From NCBI RefSeq assembly GCF_004014855.1, contig NZ_CP034930.1, positions 1,961,716 through 2,025,715 on the forward strand: a DNA stretch of 64,000 bases. Reading direction: 5' to 3'. The stretch comes from Apibacter raozihei. Lineage in GTDB: Bacteria > Bacteroidota > Bacteroidia > Flavobacteriales > Weeksellaceae. The position numbers were made by a program, and so were the translations under genes. Shown in pieces: positions 19,234 through 29,214 of this stretch. The notes under the pieces were generated by a model. That model was not told where the DNA came from. It saw only the letters and a program-made list of their open reading frames with translations, and did not search any database. Positions within the stretch are counted from its first letter, which is position 1, and every line of letters starts with the position of its first letter.

Positions 19234-19256
19234 ATTTATAAAAAAATTAAAATTTA

Positions 19257-19281
19257 AAAGGCTGTCAAAAAACAGCCTTTT
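19257..19281 (-). terminator. Terminator of the leftward lipoprotein gene
   Basis: A short stem AAAGGCTGT/ACAGCCTTT with a loop of A residues. On the minus strand a T-rich run follows, and the lipoprotein stop lies 47 bases upstream. Confidence 0.65.
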
Positions 19282-19327
19282 AAGTATAATAACAAGAAAA
19301 AAGAAAAATGTTTATTAGCGGTTAAGA

Positions 19328-20320
19328 TTAACGAATAATCTCAAGCCCGTTATTAAGGTTCTTTCCTTTAGGAAGATACAAATAATAATTCAATAAATTA
19401 GAGTTTGATGTATTTTCATAATTACTGCTTAAATATTTATCGGCTACGGAGTCCTTATCTTTTCTTTCCAGTCGAACTAATTTACCATTTCCATAAAATG
19501 AAATCTTATACTTGTCTAATGATTGAGTTGAGAAAGAGGTATTATTTAAAAGTTTTGAATAAGATTTTAAAATTAAATCAATATGCTTTTTACTGTTATA
19601 CTCACAAATGATTCTTTCTTTCTCTTTCTTATAAAAAAGAGAAAATATCTCATCTTTTTTGTGATGTTTAAAATTTTCCCACTGGCTTTTATAGAAATCT
19701 ATTACCGCCTGCCTTAAAGCTAAAGAATCATAACTCTTAAGATATTGACCGTTGCTCCAACCTTTAATCTTATAAGGTACCTCAGCATGAAACATAAGAT
19801 TATTTTTATAAATTTTATGTCCACTGGCTTCAGATATTTGTTTATTATTTTGCCCGCTTTTTATAATTTCAATTTTAGGACTAGGAAATGACATAAAAAC
19901 TTCATGAGATTCATTCTTATTGGCTTGATGTTTGCATATACTTATTTGCAGTTCACTGGAATCAACTAAACATTTTTCACCTTTCTCAGGGTAAAGATAA
20001 TAGGAAATTTTTTGTAATCCTGTTTGTAGTATAGCTTGATTAATATAAATAATTCTGGTTTTGTTGCTTTTCTGACTGTTATAAATGGGGAAATCATTGA
20101 TAAGTATTTCGTAATCACATTTTACAGGAACAATATGTAGATAATATAAAGGCTCTTCAGAATATTTTTTTACATCATTGAGAAGTGTAGGGACTAAATT
20201 ATCTTCGGTTATTAAAAAATTTTCTTTCCCCATGAGCATAGCCTCTTTTTTTTGCCCACATGAAATTAAGTTACATAAAAACCAAATAGTAAAAAGAATT
20301 TTAGTTGTTTTTGTTATCAT
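19328..20320 (-). CDS. Unknown lipoprotein
   Basis: No family is recognised for this 330-residue protein. It starts with a lipoprotein signal peptide whose lipobox LISC places the lipidated cysteine at residue 21, followed by GQKKEA. The rest is polar, without membrane segments, rich in Lys, Ser, Asn and Tyr, and contains a long region that looks beta-rich at first and helical later (QAVIDFYKSQWENFKHH). It is probably anchored in the outer or inner membrane facing the periplasm. It is a single-gene unit with its own terminator. The next upstream gene, also leftward, is a LysM protein 358 bases away. Confidence 0.7.
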   Translation of the reverse strand: MITKTTKILFTIWFLCNLISCGQKKEAMLMGKENFLITEDNLVPTLLNDVKKYSEEPLYYLHIVPVKCDYEILINDFPIYNSQKSNKTRIIYINQAILQTGLQKISYYLYPEKGEKCLVDSSELQISICKHQANKNESHEVFMSFPSPKIEIIKSGQNNKQISEASGHKIYKNNLMFHAEVPYKIKGWSNGQYLKSYDSLALRQAVIDFYKSQWENFKHHKKDEIFSLFYKKEKERIICEYNSKKHIDLILKSYSKLLNNTSFSTQSLDKYKISFYGNGKLVRLERKDKDSVADKYLSSNYENTSNSNLLNYYLYLPKGKNLNNGLEIIR

Positions 20321-20677
20321 GATAAATAATAATTAGTTGGTTTCAATTTATCTAAATAAATTGAATATGGGATAAATCATGTTTAAACGTTAAATCATGT
20401 AAACCCAAAAAATTAAAAGTTTTAGTGTTATAATTACTATTTTCTTAGTAATTATGTTATTTTTTAATGTTAATTAAAATATTGTTTCTTAAAAAGAATG
20501 TCTAATAATATATATTTATTGTAAATTGAGAAATAAAATTATAATTAATTTTTTTACTGACAAAGTAAAAAGTTAATTTTTTTAACAAATTTTATTTTAT
20601 TTTATTAAAATTGTAAAATTTATACTGTATTTAAGTTAATAAGATATTTTAATAATAAGATTTAAGCTTGAAATTTA
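20321..20677. other. Gene-free region with a short direct repeat
   Basis: The 357 bases are AT-rich and without an open frame of note. Two copies of TAAATCATGT (20373-20382 and 20391-20400) are 18 bases apart start to start, upstream of the leftward lipoprotein gene, and could be a protein-binding site. Nothing else was recognised. Confidence 0.4.
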
Positions 20678-21679
20678 TTAAGATTTAATTATTTGAGTGA
20701 TTAAAATTGATATTTTTTTAGCTGCTTGATTTTCTAAATAACAATTTATAAATATTTTATGGGGTATATGAAATAAAGGCTCTAAAGTAAAACAGGCTGT
20801 ATATTTATTATTATCCGGTACAAGATAATTTTCTGATTTAGCATAATTTTCGATTTCCGAAACAATATAATTTTCCTTTTCAGAATAATTTATAATTTTT
20901 TGTTTAACAAGTAAAGATGTAAATGAAGAACTGGATATAGGAATATTAATTGTTTTAGTGATTTCCCATTCCTTATTGTAATTTGTAAAGATTCCAAAAA
21001 AATAGGAATTCAAAAACCAATCATTTTTTAATCGTTGAAGCAGACTTTCTTTATTTAGATAAATACCATCATTTTGATTTAAAAAATTAAGAATTGACGG
21101 AATAGAATATTTTTTTTTAATTTCATTCTTAAGTTTAAACCAACGATTTTTTATTCTGGAAAAGTTATGAATATCATGTATGGTACCATCCATATTAATA
21201 ATTAACATTAATGGATAAATGTTAGAATATATTTTTTCTTTTATCTCAGATAGAGGATCTGAACTTTTTGATTGTGAAAGATTATAATTTATTTCCACGT
21301 AAAAATATTCATCCGATTTATGAAAATATTGAAGAGAATAATGGTTTATAAAATCAATAACATTGTTATCTGACGTTACAGTTACTTTACATTTAAAATG
21401 TAACAATTGAGATGTGTAATGCTGACTAAATAAATTGTCAACTGATGAAACTATTGTGTTTACCGAATGGTTATTTACAAAAGTATTGTTATTACTCTTT
21501 ACTGCAGGATAATATATTTCTTTTACATGTCTGGGAATTTTGTTTCCACCAATTAAATGTTTTAAATCACAATTATAATTATGAAAATGTCTTAATTCTT
21601 CGACTTTCATATTAAGATTTATAGCGATAGACTCCAAAGTTTCCTTGCGCTTAACTATGTATCGTTTAAAACCCTTCAT
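20678..21679 (-). CDS. LysM-domain protein of unknown function
   Basis: Residues 5-50 form a LysM-like peptidoglycan-binding domain: YIVKRKETLESIAINLNMKVEELRHFH and an end with GGNKIP. The remaining 280 residues match no family recognised here; they are Asn-, Lys- and Tyr-rich with several predicted strands. There is no signal peptide, which is odd for a wall-binding protein, so the domain may act in the cytoplasm as in some tail or toxin-associated proteins. It stands alone between gene-poor flanks. Base composition is even more AT-rich than its neighbours. Confidence 0.65.
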   Translation of the reverse strand: MKGFKRYIVKRKETLESIAINLNMKVEELRHFHNYNCDLKHLIGGNKIPRHVKEIYYPAVKSNNNTFVNNHSVNTIVSSVDNLFSQHYTSQLLHFKCKVTVTSDNNVIDFINHYSLQYFHKSDEYFYVEINYNLSQSKSSDPLSEIKEKIYSNIYPLMLIINMDGTIHDIHNFSRIKNRWFKLKNEIKKKYSIPSILNFLNQNDGIYLNKESLLQRLKNDWFLNSYFFGIFTNYNKEWEITKTINIPISSSSFTSLLVKQKIINYSEKENYIVSEIENYAKSENYLVPDNNKYTACFTLEPLFHIPHKIFINCYLENQAAKKISILITQIIKS

Positions 21680-21845
21680 AAATTCTAAAAGTGAATATAT
21701 AATAAACTATGAAATTAAGTTTAAATGTACAAATAAAAAATGTTTAATTTATGTTATTATATAGGTGTAATAAATGATAATTTCATTATGAATTAATAAT
21801 TATACTGAGCAGAATACATGTAAATAGTAAATACTATTTATCTTT

Positions 21846-22712
21846 TTAATTAGATAAGTAAGCAAATGTATCACCTTGGCTGATATCTCCTGTAGTAAAT
21901 CCTTTTTTAAACCAATACATTCTTTGTTTAGAAGTACCATGGGTAAAAGAATCGGGTATTATCTGACCCTGAGTTTTTTTCTGTATTTCATCGTCACCTA
22001 CAGCATTAGCTGCACTAAGAGCATCCTCAATGTCACCATCTTCAAGTACATGATTTATTTTATCGTCGTAATGAGCCCATACACCGGCATAGAAATCTGC
22101 TTGCAATTCAAGAGCTACAGACAGTTTGTTTGCTTCTTTTTCACTTTTACCCATCTGAGCTCTCTGCATTTTTTCAGAAGTTCCAAGTAAATTTTGTACA
22201 TGGTGTCCTATTTCATGAGCTATCACATAAGCAACGGCAAAATCACCTCCTTTAGCTCCATATTTATCTTTTAATTCTTTAAAAAAAGACATATCCATGT
22301 AAACTTTTTGGTCAGCTGGGCAATAGAAAGGCCCTACAGCGGAACTTGCTCCACCGCACGCAGTTTGTACTGCATTTGTAAACAATACAAGTTTAGGTTG
22401 TTTATAAGTTAAACCATTTTCTTTAAAAATTCTATCCCAGACTTCCTCTGTGTCTGCTAAAATAGTAGATACAAACTCACCGGTTTTAACCTCTTCAGGT
22501 GTTAGTTCTTGAGAAGTACTATCAACAGTTGTAATTTGTGAATTGTCACTAATTAAACTAAGAAGTTGAGAAGGATCTTTGCCTGTAAACAGACTAAAAA
22601 TAATAACTCCTATAATTAAAATTCCACTGCCGCCTAAAACGGCTTTACCACCACCTGATAAACCTCTTCTATCTTCTAAATTAGAACTTTGCCGACGGCC
22701 TTCCCATTTCAT
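21846..22712 (-). CDS. Neutral zinc metallopeptidase, YpfJ family
   Basis: The 288-residue protein has a charged N-terminus (KWEGRRQSSNLEDRRG), a membrane helix (about 28-43) and a catalytic domain with the zinc motif HEIGHH at residues 166-171 and the GPFYCPADQKVYMD lead-in. A later ELQADFYAGVWAHY block carries the third ligand region. YpfJ/KPN_02809 family members are membrane-anchored and face the periplasm; the substrate is unknown. The domain order and length are those of the family. It is a single gene facing away from sdaA. Confidence 0.9.
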   Translation of the reverse strand: MKWEGRRQSSNLEDRRGLSGGGKAVLGGSGILIIGVIIFSLFTGKDPSQLLSLISDNSQITTVDSTSQELTPEEVKTGEFVSTILADTEEVWDRIFKENGLTYKQPKLVLFTNAVQTACGGASSAVGPFYCPADQKVYMDMSFFKELKDKYGAKGGDFAVAYVIAHEIGHHVQNLLGTSEKMQRAQMGKSEKEANKLSVALELQADFYAGVWAHYDDKINHVLEDGDIEDALSAANAVGDDEIQKKTQGQIIPDSFTHGTSKQRMYWFKKGFTTGDISQGDTFAYLSN

Positions 22713-22868
22713 ATCTTTTCTTATTAATTTGTTTTATTTTCAAATTTATAATTTTTTTATTAAACTCATTAAAATTGGAAAACAATGAATTAAAACAAAT
22801 GGAGTGATTGTAAAACAAAATTATTAGATTTGTTACTTAGGCTAGCATGATATGAAATAATAGAAGTT

Positions 22869-24290
22869 ATGAAATCAATCAGTATTTTTGAAATTATAAA
22901 AATAGGGATTGGCCCTTCCAGTTCTCATACTATGGGACCATGGAATGCCGCTGAACTTTTTATTAAATTAATTGTAGATAAATATTCTTTAGATAACGTA
23001 AAAGAAATTTCTGTGGATTTATATGGCTCTCTTGCTAAAACAGGTATAGGACATGGTACTGACATAGCTGTTTTAATGGGGCTCAGTGGTCAAAACTTTA
23101 AAACTATTAATACAGCAAGTATACCTGAACTTGTTGATTTAATTAAAAATGAAAATAAAATTAACCTGGCAGGAAAAGTAAATGTAGATTTTCTGTATAA
23201 AAGAGATATTCGTTTTCATTATAAGGAATCGTTGCCATTTCACCCTAATGGAATGACATTTCATGTAACTTTTAATAATCAAGAAAAAATTGAAAAGAGT
23301 TATTACTCAGTTGGAGGAGGCTTTATCTCTACAGAAGATGAAAATACTATCGAAGAACATGCAATAAAAACTCCGTATCCGTGCCATTGTGCAAAGGATA
23401 TTATTAAAAATTGTAATAAACTTAGTCTGAGATTAAGCGAGTTGGTACTCTGGAATGAACAAGCATGGAATCCTTTAGAGCAAATTGTGAGTAATGCACT
23501 TGAAATTTGGAGAAACATTAAAGAATGTATTTATGAGGGTGTGAACAAAGAAGGTATTTTACCTGGAGGTTTAAAGGTGAAAAGAAGAGCCTTTGATTTG
23601 AATAATAAACTATTGGATGGAAAAGATTACTCAAATATTGACGAATGGATGAGGTTAGTGAAATCTTCAGGAACAAACTTTACTAAGATAAATAAATGGA
23701 TCAGTTGTTTTGCTTTGGCAGTAAATGAAGAAAATGCTTCGTTCGGAAGAATTATAACGGCTCCAACCAATGGAGCGTCAGGAGTTATACCTGCCGTATT
23801 GTTGTATGCACACTTATTTACCAGAAGAAGAACGGAAAAACATATAATTGATTTTTTACTAACAGCAGGTGAAATAGGAACGCTATTTAAAAAAAATGCC
23901 ACCATTTCTGCTGCTATGGGTGGGTGCCAGGCAGAAATAGGAGTTTCTTCAGCAATGGCTGCTGCAGGGCTTACTGAGATCATGGGAGGAAGTCCCGAAC
24001 AGGTTTTAATGGCTGCAGAAATAGCAATGGAGCATCATTTAGGGCTTACCTGTGATCCTATCGGTGGGCTGGTGCAGATTCCCTGTATTGAACGCAATGC
24101 AATGGGAGCCATAAAAGCTATTACAGCATCCAATATAGCAATGGAAAGCAATCCTGAAAATGCAAGGGTTAGTTTGGATGAAGTTATACAAAGTATGTGG
24201 CAGACAGCTTTAGATATGAATTCTAAATATAAAGAAACTTCAGAAGGAGGTTTAGCAGTTAGTATACCAGTTACCATTGCCGAATGCTAA
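22869..24290 (+). CDS. sdaA: L-serine ammonia-lyase, single-chain iron-sulfur type
   Basis: The enzyme turns L-serine into pyruvate and ammonia. The SIFEIIKIGIGPSSSHTMGPWNAA start is diagnostic of the beta-domain, and the alpha-domain follows with the APTNGASGVIPAVL and AEIGVSSAMAAAGLTEIMGG blocks. The cysteines in GGCQAE, LTCDPIGG and QIPCIERN are positioned to bind the [4Fe-4S] cluster. At 473 residues it is the fused form. It precedes guaB by 75 bases on the same strand, though guaB has its own -7 box. Confidence 0.96.
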   Translation: MKSISIFEIIKIGIGPSSSHTMGPWNAAELFIKLIVDKYSLDNVKEISVDLYGSLAKTGIGHGTDIAVLMGLSGQNFKTINTASIPELVDLIKNENKINLAGKVNVDFLYKRDIRFHYKESLPFHPNGMTFHVTFNNQEKIEKSYYSVGGGFISTEDENTIEEHAIKTPYPCHCAKDIIKNCNKLSLRLSELVLWNEQAWNPLEQIVSNALEIWRNIKECIYEGVNKEGILPGGLKVKRRAFDLNNKLLDGKDYSNIDEWMRLVKSSGTNFTKINKWISCFALAVNEENASFGRIITAPTNGASGVIPAVLLYAHLFTRRRTEKHIIDFLLTAGEIGTLFKKNATISAAMGGCQAEIGVSSAMAAAGLTEIMGGSPEQVLMAAEIAMEHHLGLTCDPIGGLVQIPCIERNAMGAIKAITASNIAMESNPENARVSLDEVIQSMWQTALDMNSKYKETSEGGLAVSIPVTIAEC

Positions 24291-24365
24291 ACTAAACGAT
24301 ATTAATTTCTATGAAATTTTTCATATTAATAAAAAAAACAGTAAATTTGCTCGGCAAAAGCATAT

Positions 24366-25826
24366 ATGTCACTTAAAAGCAAAATTGTAGAGGAGGCCAT
24401 TACTTTTGACGATGTACTTCTCGTTCCTTCTTATTCAGAAGTTCTACCTTCTCAGGTTTCTCTGGAAACACAACTCACTCAAAAAATTAAACTAAGTATT
24501 CCTATTGTTTCTGCAGCAATGGATACCGTATCTGAATCTGTTTTGGCTATTGCTTTAGCAAGAGAAGGAGGTATTGGTTTTATACATAAAAATATGACAA
24601 TCGAGCAGCAGGCTGCAGAGGTTAATAAAGTTAAAAGGTCTGAAAATGGTATGATATCCAATCCTGTTACATTAAGCAGGAACCATACATTGCAGGATGC
24701 TTTAAACCTGATGCAGGAATATCATATTTCCGGATTACCTGTTATAGAGAATGATAATACCCTTGTAGGAATAATAACGAACAGGGATATCAAATATCAG
24801 TCAAATTTGGATAGAAAAGTTGAAGACATAATGACAAAAGAAAATATAATTACGTCTTCAAGAGATACTTCATTAGAACAGGCAAAAGAAATTCTATTGG
24901 ATAATAGAATTGAAAAATTACCTATTATTGATAAAAATAATAAATTAATAGGTTTAATAACCATCAAAGATATAGATAATTTATTAGAATATCCAACCGC
25001 ATGTAAAGATACAGACGGACGTTTACGAGTAGGAGCAGGAGTAGGGGTAGGCAATGACACGTTAGATAGAGTAGCTGCTTTAGTAAAAGCAGGTGTTGAT
25101 ATAGTAGCAGTAGATTCAGCTCATGGGCATTCTATAAATGTTTTAAATAAAATAAAAGAAATAAGAAGTTCTTTCCCGGAACTTGACATTGTAGGAGGAA
25201 ATATTGTGACTGCCGAAGCAGCGAAAGATTTGATCGATGCTGGTGCAAATGCACTAAAAGTGGGAGTAGGTCCGGGTTCTATCTGTACAACCAGAGTCGT
25301 GGCAGGAGTAGGAGTACCTCAATTATCTGCAATATATAATGTTTTTGAATATGCTACCAGTAAAAACATTCCCGTAATAGCTGATGGTGGAATTAAATTA
25401 TCAGGAGATATTGTTAAAGCTATAGCTAGCGGAGCTTCTTGTGTTATGCTAGGATCTCTTTTTGCAGGAACTGAAGAAGCTCCGGGAGAAGAAATCATAT
25501 TTCAGGGAAGAAAGTTCAAAAGCTATCAGGGAATGGGATCTTTATCAGCTATGAAGAGAGGAAGTAAAGACAGGTATTTTCAATCTGAAGCTAAAAAATT
25601 AGTCCCTGAAGGGATAGAAGGAAGAGTGCCATACAAAGGAAAATTATCAGATGTTGTCTATCAATTATGTGGAGGTATTCGTGCCGGAATGGGATATTGC
25701 GGTACCAACAACATAACAGCTTTGCAAAGAGATAGTAAGATGGTTAAAATTTCCTCAGCAGGTCTTAAAGAAAGCCATCCTCATGATGTAATTATTACTC
25801 AGGAAGCACCAAACTATTCAAATTAA
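24366..25826 (+). CDS. guaB: Inosine-5'-monophosphate dehydrogenase
   Basis: IMPDH oxidises IMP to XMP with NAD+, the committed step of GMP synthesis. The barrel is split by two CBS domains (about residues 95-205). Catalytic C lies in [11 protein letters not shown], with the mobile flap region [18 protein letters not shown] after it. Its 486 residues are standard. A TAAATTTG box at 24342-24349 looks like its own -7 element. Confidence 0.97.
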   Translation: MSLKSKIVEEAITFDDVLLVPSYSEVLPSQVSLETQLTQKIKLSIPIVSAAMDTVSESVLAIALAREGGIGFIHKNMTIEQQAAEVNKVKRSENGMISNPVTLSRNHTLQDALNLMQEYHISGLPVIENDNTLVGIITNRDIKYQSNLDRKVEDIMTKENIITSSRDTSLEQAKEILLDNRIEKLPIIDKNNKLIGLITIKDIDNLLEYPTACKDTDGRLRVGAGVGVGNDTLDRVAALVKAGVDIVAVDSAHGHSINVLNKIKEIRSSFPELDIVGGNIVTAEAAKDLIDAGANALKVGVGPGSICTTRVVAGVGVPQLSAIYNVFEYATSKNIPVIADGGIKLSGDIVKAIASGASCVMLGSLFAGTEEAPGEEIIFQGRKFKSYQGMGSLSAMKRGSKDRYFQSEAKKLVPEGIEGRVPYKGKLSDVVYQLCGGIRAGMGYCGTNNITALQRDSKMVKISSAGLKESHPHDVIITQEAPNYSN

Positions 25827-25883
25827 TATTTGCTTATTAAATTTTTTTGTCAAATCTTTGCAGCCTTAAATATTAACAAACAT

Positions 25884-26444
25884 ATGAAAAAATTATTTTT
25901 GTCAATTGCTTTAGCATTAGGAGCAACGTTTACACTTTCAGCACAGGAAGGGTTACGTGCAGGTGTACATTTGGGATTACCAGTAGGAGATGCTGCTGAT
26001 ATTTCATCTTTCAATCTAGGTTTAGATGTAGCTTATTTCTTCTGGAAACCTATTGATAAGTTAGAAGTTGGGGTTGCTACAGGGTATACTCATTACATTG
26101 GTAAAGATAAAACTACCACAGTAACTATTCCTTCTCCTTTTCCAACATTAATTCCTGATCAAACTATTACAACTAAAGTAGGTGTTGGGGATTTCGGATT
26201 TATCCCTGTAGCGGTAACTGGTGAATATGCTTTAGGAAAACAATTTGTAGTAGGTACTGACTTAGGTGTAGCTATTTCAACAAAAAGCGGAATTGATACG
26301 GGCTTTTATTTTCAGCCAAAAGTAGGTTGGAATATCAGTGATTTCCAGGTTCAAGGATTTGTTAAAGGAATTTCTTCTAAAGTAAGAGGAACTTCTAATT
26401 CAACATTTGTTACCTTAGGAATTGGTGGGCAATACAAGTTTTAA
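25884..26444 (+). CDS. Small outer-membrane beta-barrel protein
   Basis: The ATG at 25884 begins a clean signal peptide (MKKLFLSIALALGATFTLSAQ); the longer in-frame start at 25830 abuts the guaB stop and overlaps the likely promoter. The 186-residue product alternates hydrophobic and polar residues in about eight strands and ends in a strand with terminal phenylalanine (GIGGQYKF), the signature of a beta-barrel inserted by the BAM machinery. It fits the broad porin/OmpW-like outer-membrane class common in Flavobacteriia. The cargo or role is unknown. Confidence 0.8.
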   Translation: MKKLFLSIALALGATFTLSAQEGLRAGVHLGLPVGDAADISSFNLGLDVAYFFWKPIDKLEVGVATGYTHYIGKDKTTTVTIPSPFPTLIPDQTITTKVGVGDFGFIPVAVTGEYALGKQFVVGTDLGVAISTKSGIDTGFYFQPKVGWNISDFQVQGFVKGISSKVRGTSNSTFVTLGIGGQYKF

Positions 26445-26468
26445 GTTCAGCTTAATATAATGAATATT

Positions 26469-26501
26469 AAAAGAGCCGTTTATCATAACGGCTCTTTTTT
26501 T
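26469..26501 (+). terminator. Terminator of the beta-barrel gene
   Basis: AAAAGAGCCGTT pairs with AACGGCTCTTTT across TATCAT and is followed by more T residues. Confidence 0.88.
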
Positions 26502-26654
26502 GTAGTTAATTGAAATTAGTATTACATAAAAAGTTTTTAATTTTTTATGATACATGTAAAAAAATACAGAAGTATAAATAGTAATACATTAATTCTTAAT
26601 ATATAATTTATAAAAAAATGAAGTTTATCTGTTTTTAGATTAATTTATATTAAG

Positions 26655-26685
26655 TTGGTAGGGTTTGTATGATTTGTTATATTTG
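26655..26685 (+). promoter_or_regulatory. Orphan promoter with no downstream gene
   Basis: TTG (26655-26657), a 20-base spacer and TATATTTG (26678-26685) match the consensus, but no plus-strand coding region follows before 28207. It is paired with a terminator at 26853-26897. Confidence 0.6.
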
Positions 26686-26691
26686 TTTCTG

Positions 26692-26897
26692 AATTTAAAA
26701 GTTTAAGTCGAGTCATTCAACATATAATATATACATAATAGAAACATTATTTTTTACATTTCTCATTTATGAGGACTAAAAATTAAGCGCTCTTTAAAAT
26801 ACTGATTATAATATAATATATATTTCCTATTAATGTTTCACTTTATGTGTTTAAGGAATTTTAATTATTTACATAATTAAAATTCCTTTTATTTTTT
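26692..26897 (+). ncRNA. Candidate small RNA, about 200 nt
   Basis: The segment runs from the expected start site of the orphan promoter at 26655-26685 to a strong terminator: a 16-bp perfect stem (26853-26868 with 26873-26888) around TTAC, followed on the plus strand by TTTTATTTTTTT-type sequence. It contains only very short open frames. Internally, CTCAT-TT-ATGAG (26762-26773) can form a small hairpin, followed by GACTAAAAATTAA and GCGCTC. The terminator overlaps the 3' end of the convergent MFS gene. Its identity is unknown; it could be a family RNA known only in Bacteroidota. Confidence 0.5.
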
Positions 26898-28073
26898 TAA
26901 AGAAATCCAGTGGCACACAAGCATTAAAAGTGTTATTCCTCCCCCGGTGTATACTACACCGTTCCAATTAAAATACTGAAAAGCATGAGCTGAAATATAA
27001 GTTCCTAAAGCACCACCAATAAAATAAGAAGTCATATAAATAGTATTTACCCTATTGGCAACATTAGGATTACCTGAAAATATTATTGATTGATTAGTTA
27101 TATGTGCAGCCTGCACTCCTATATCTATAAATATAACTCCTAAAATTAGTCCCCAGAAAGAATATCCGCTAAAGTAAAAAATTACCCAGGATGAAAGAAT
27201 TAACAAAATAGAATTAGTTAAAAAATTATTTTTATTACTTTTTGCAATAATCTTACCCATAAAAGCAGCTGTAATAGCTCCACAGGCTCCAACAAGGCCA
27301 AATTTGCCCGCAATATTGCTGGCCATATGTTCATCTAAATGAAAATTTGCTTGTAGATGAAAAACTAGCGGAGTCCAAAAGGCACTTAAAGCTGCAAAGC
27401 TTAATCCTCCTCTTAAAGCAGCAAGTCGCAGCGAAGAATCAGTTTTAAAAAGTTGAATAAGTGATAACATTAATTCTTTATAAGTTCCTTTAAATCGGGG
27501 ATAAACTTCAGGTAATTTAAAATAAATAAGAACAAACAAAATAATCATAATCACTGTAGCAATATAGTACATTTCTCTCCAGCCAAAAAAATCTCCGACA
27601 TAACCGCTTAGCACTCTTGAACCTAATATTCCTACTAACAAACCGCTCATTACAATTCCCACAGCTTTGGGCTTTTCTTCTGGTGTAGCTAGAGTTGCTG
27701 CCATAGGAATGAATAGCTGAGGAATAACTGAAGTAAAACCTATAATAAAGCTGATAGGAAGCAACAATTTAACTGATTTACTTAAAGACATAGCTATTAA
27801 TGCCATAATAATAAAAATGAAATCAATAAGAATCATTCTTTTTCTTTTGAACATATCGCCAAGTGGGATAAAGAAAAATAAACCACATGCATATCCTATT
27901 TGGGTAAACATAGGAATACCACTAATTTCAGATTCACTAACCTGAAAATCTTCAGCCATTAAACCTAGTAAAGGCTGATTATAGTAATTGTTGGCAACGA
28001 TTAAACCCGAACTTATAGCCATTAGCCATAATACGCCCGATGTTAGTTTGGGCTGTGATAAAGATGAATTCAA
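26889..28073 (-). CDS. MFS transporter (exporter type, YnfM/arabinose-efflux-like)
   Basis: The 394-residue protein has 12 predicted membrane segments, the GLMAEDFQVSESEISG-type first loop and the FIPLGDMFKRKRMILID motif between helices 2 and 3 that marks drug:H+ antiporter-like MFS members. The fold-repeat is complete. Its relatives are often annotated as sugar efflux or multidrug transporters; the substrate cannot be read. It is transcribed alone, convergent with the candidate small RNA. Its own terminator on the minus strand is poor because the hairpin after the stop lacks a T tract in that direction. Confidence 0.85.
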   Translation of the reverse strand: MNSSLSQPKLTSGVLWLMAISSGLIVANNYYNQPLLGLMAEDFQVSESEISGIPMFTQIGYACGLFFFIPLGDMFKRKRMILIDFIFIIMALIAMSLSKSVKLLLPISFIIGFTSVIPQLFIPMAATLATPEEKPKAVGIVMSGLLVGILGSRVLSGYVGDFFGWREMYYIATVIMIILFVLIYFKLPEVYPRFKGTYKELMLSLIQLFKTDSSLRLAALRGGLSFAALSAFWTPLVFHLQANFHLDEHMASNIAGKFGLVGACGAITAAFMGKIIAKSNKNNFLTNSILLILSSWVIFYFSGYSFWGLILGVIFIDIGVQAAHITNQSIIFSGNPNVANRVNTIYMTSYFIGGALGTYISAHAFQYFNWNGVVYTGGGITLLMLVCHWISLKK

Positions 28074-28206
28074 ATTTTTAATATTTAGAATTTCAAAATT
28101 ATTAAATATTTACGAATTATAATTCTTATACAATTAGTAATGCAGTTTAAATTAAAAACTTTACTATACTAAGAATTTATACCTTTGTGTATATAAAATA
28201 AAGTTT

Positions 28207-29127
28207 ATGGAATTAACTTATGGAGTTATAGGAACAGGTGCAATAGGAGGATTTTATGGAGGAATTTTATCAGATACTGGTAAAAATGTAAATTTCCTGA
28301 TAAACAGTGATTATGATTTTGTAAAGCAAAATGGACTATACATAGACTCAGCTGTTTTCGGTAAAATAAAATGCAAAGGGAATTATTACGATACGGTTGA
28401 AAAAATGCCTAAATGTGATATACTTTTAGTTGGTTTGAAAACAAATAAAAACTACCTTTTGCAAAAATTATTACCTTCTGTACTTAAAAATGATAGTTTG
28501 GTTATACTAATACAAAATGGTCTTGGAGCAGAGCAGGATTTGGAGAAGGTATTTCCTGATATTAAAATAGCTGGAGGTGTAGCTCAGATATTATCCCATA
28601 AAAGTTCACCGGGAATAATAAGACATCAGCAATTAGGCAATTTAAGTCTCGGATCATTTAACGATAAAGATGATAGTAAATTAGAGCAGGTGATTAAAGA
28701 TTTTAATGAAACATCTAAGATTATATGTACAAAGAAAAATTTGAATTACAGTCGATGGAATAAACTTCTTTGGAATATTCCTTTTAATGGCCTGTCAGTA
28801 ATTTTGAATGCTCAAACAGATAAATTAATAAATAACAAAAGCATGCTCAATCTGATTGAGGAAATAATGGGAGAGGTAGTTTCCGGCGCAAAAGCATGTG
28901 GAGTAGAAATTTCTGAAAAATTAATTAAGGAACAAATTGAAATTACAAAAAAAATGCCCTCATATTCTCCAAGTATGAAATTAGATTTTGATAATCATAG
29001 AAAAATGGAAATTCATTATATGTATGAAAAGCCGATAAAAATGGCACTTGAAAAAGGGTATTATATGTCTAAGGTAGATATGATTGCTAAATTATTGCAT
29101 TTTGCAGAAGATGAACATTCATGTTAG
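28207..29127 (+). CDS. panE: 2-dehydropantoate 2-reductase family (KPA reductase)
   Basis: The 306-residue protein begins with the Rossmann motif GVIGTGAIGGFYGG and has the NGLGAEQDL, LGNLSLG and KLLWNIPFNGL blocks expected of the family, including the catalytic lysine in the SRWNKLLWN stretch. PanE reduces ketopantoate to pantoate with NADPH on the way to pantothenate and coenzyme A. Paralogues with other substrates exist, so the exact role is not certain. A TACCTTTG box lies at 28180-28187. Confidence 0.85.
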   Translation: MELTYGVIGTGAIGGFYGGILSDTGKNVNFLINSDYDFVKQNGLYIDSAVFGKIKCKGNYYDTVEKMPKCDILLVGLKTNKNYLLQKLLPSVLKNDSLVILIQNGLGAEQDLEKVFPDIKIAGGVAQILSHKSSPGIIRHQQLGNLSLGSFNDKDDSKLEQVIKDFNETSKIICTKKNLNYSRWNKLLWNIPFNGLSVILNAQTDKLINNKSMLNLIEEIMGEVVSGAKACGVEISEKLIKEQIEITKKMPSYSPSMKLDFDNHRKMEIHYMYEKPIKMALEKGYYMSKVDMIAKLLHFAEDEHSC

Positions 29128-29214
29128 TAATTTTAATTTAAACACTGTTAAAATCTAATAATCATTTATTAGGAGTAAATTAATTACTATTTTTGCATTC
29201 GCATTCATAAAATC

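Noticed and set aside
20678..21679. LysM gene as a phage endolysin
   Set aside because: No lysozyme or amidase domain, no signal or holin, and no other phage genes nearby.
29140..29185. A third copy of the shared GACTAAAAATTAA core before trmB
   Set aside because: The sequence CATTTATTAGGAGTAAATTAATT is only loosely similar and lacks the paired arms.
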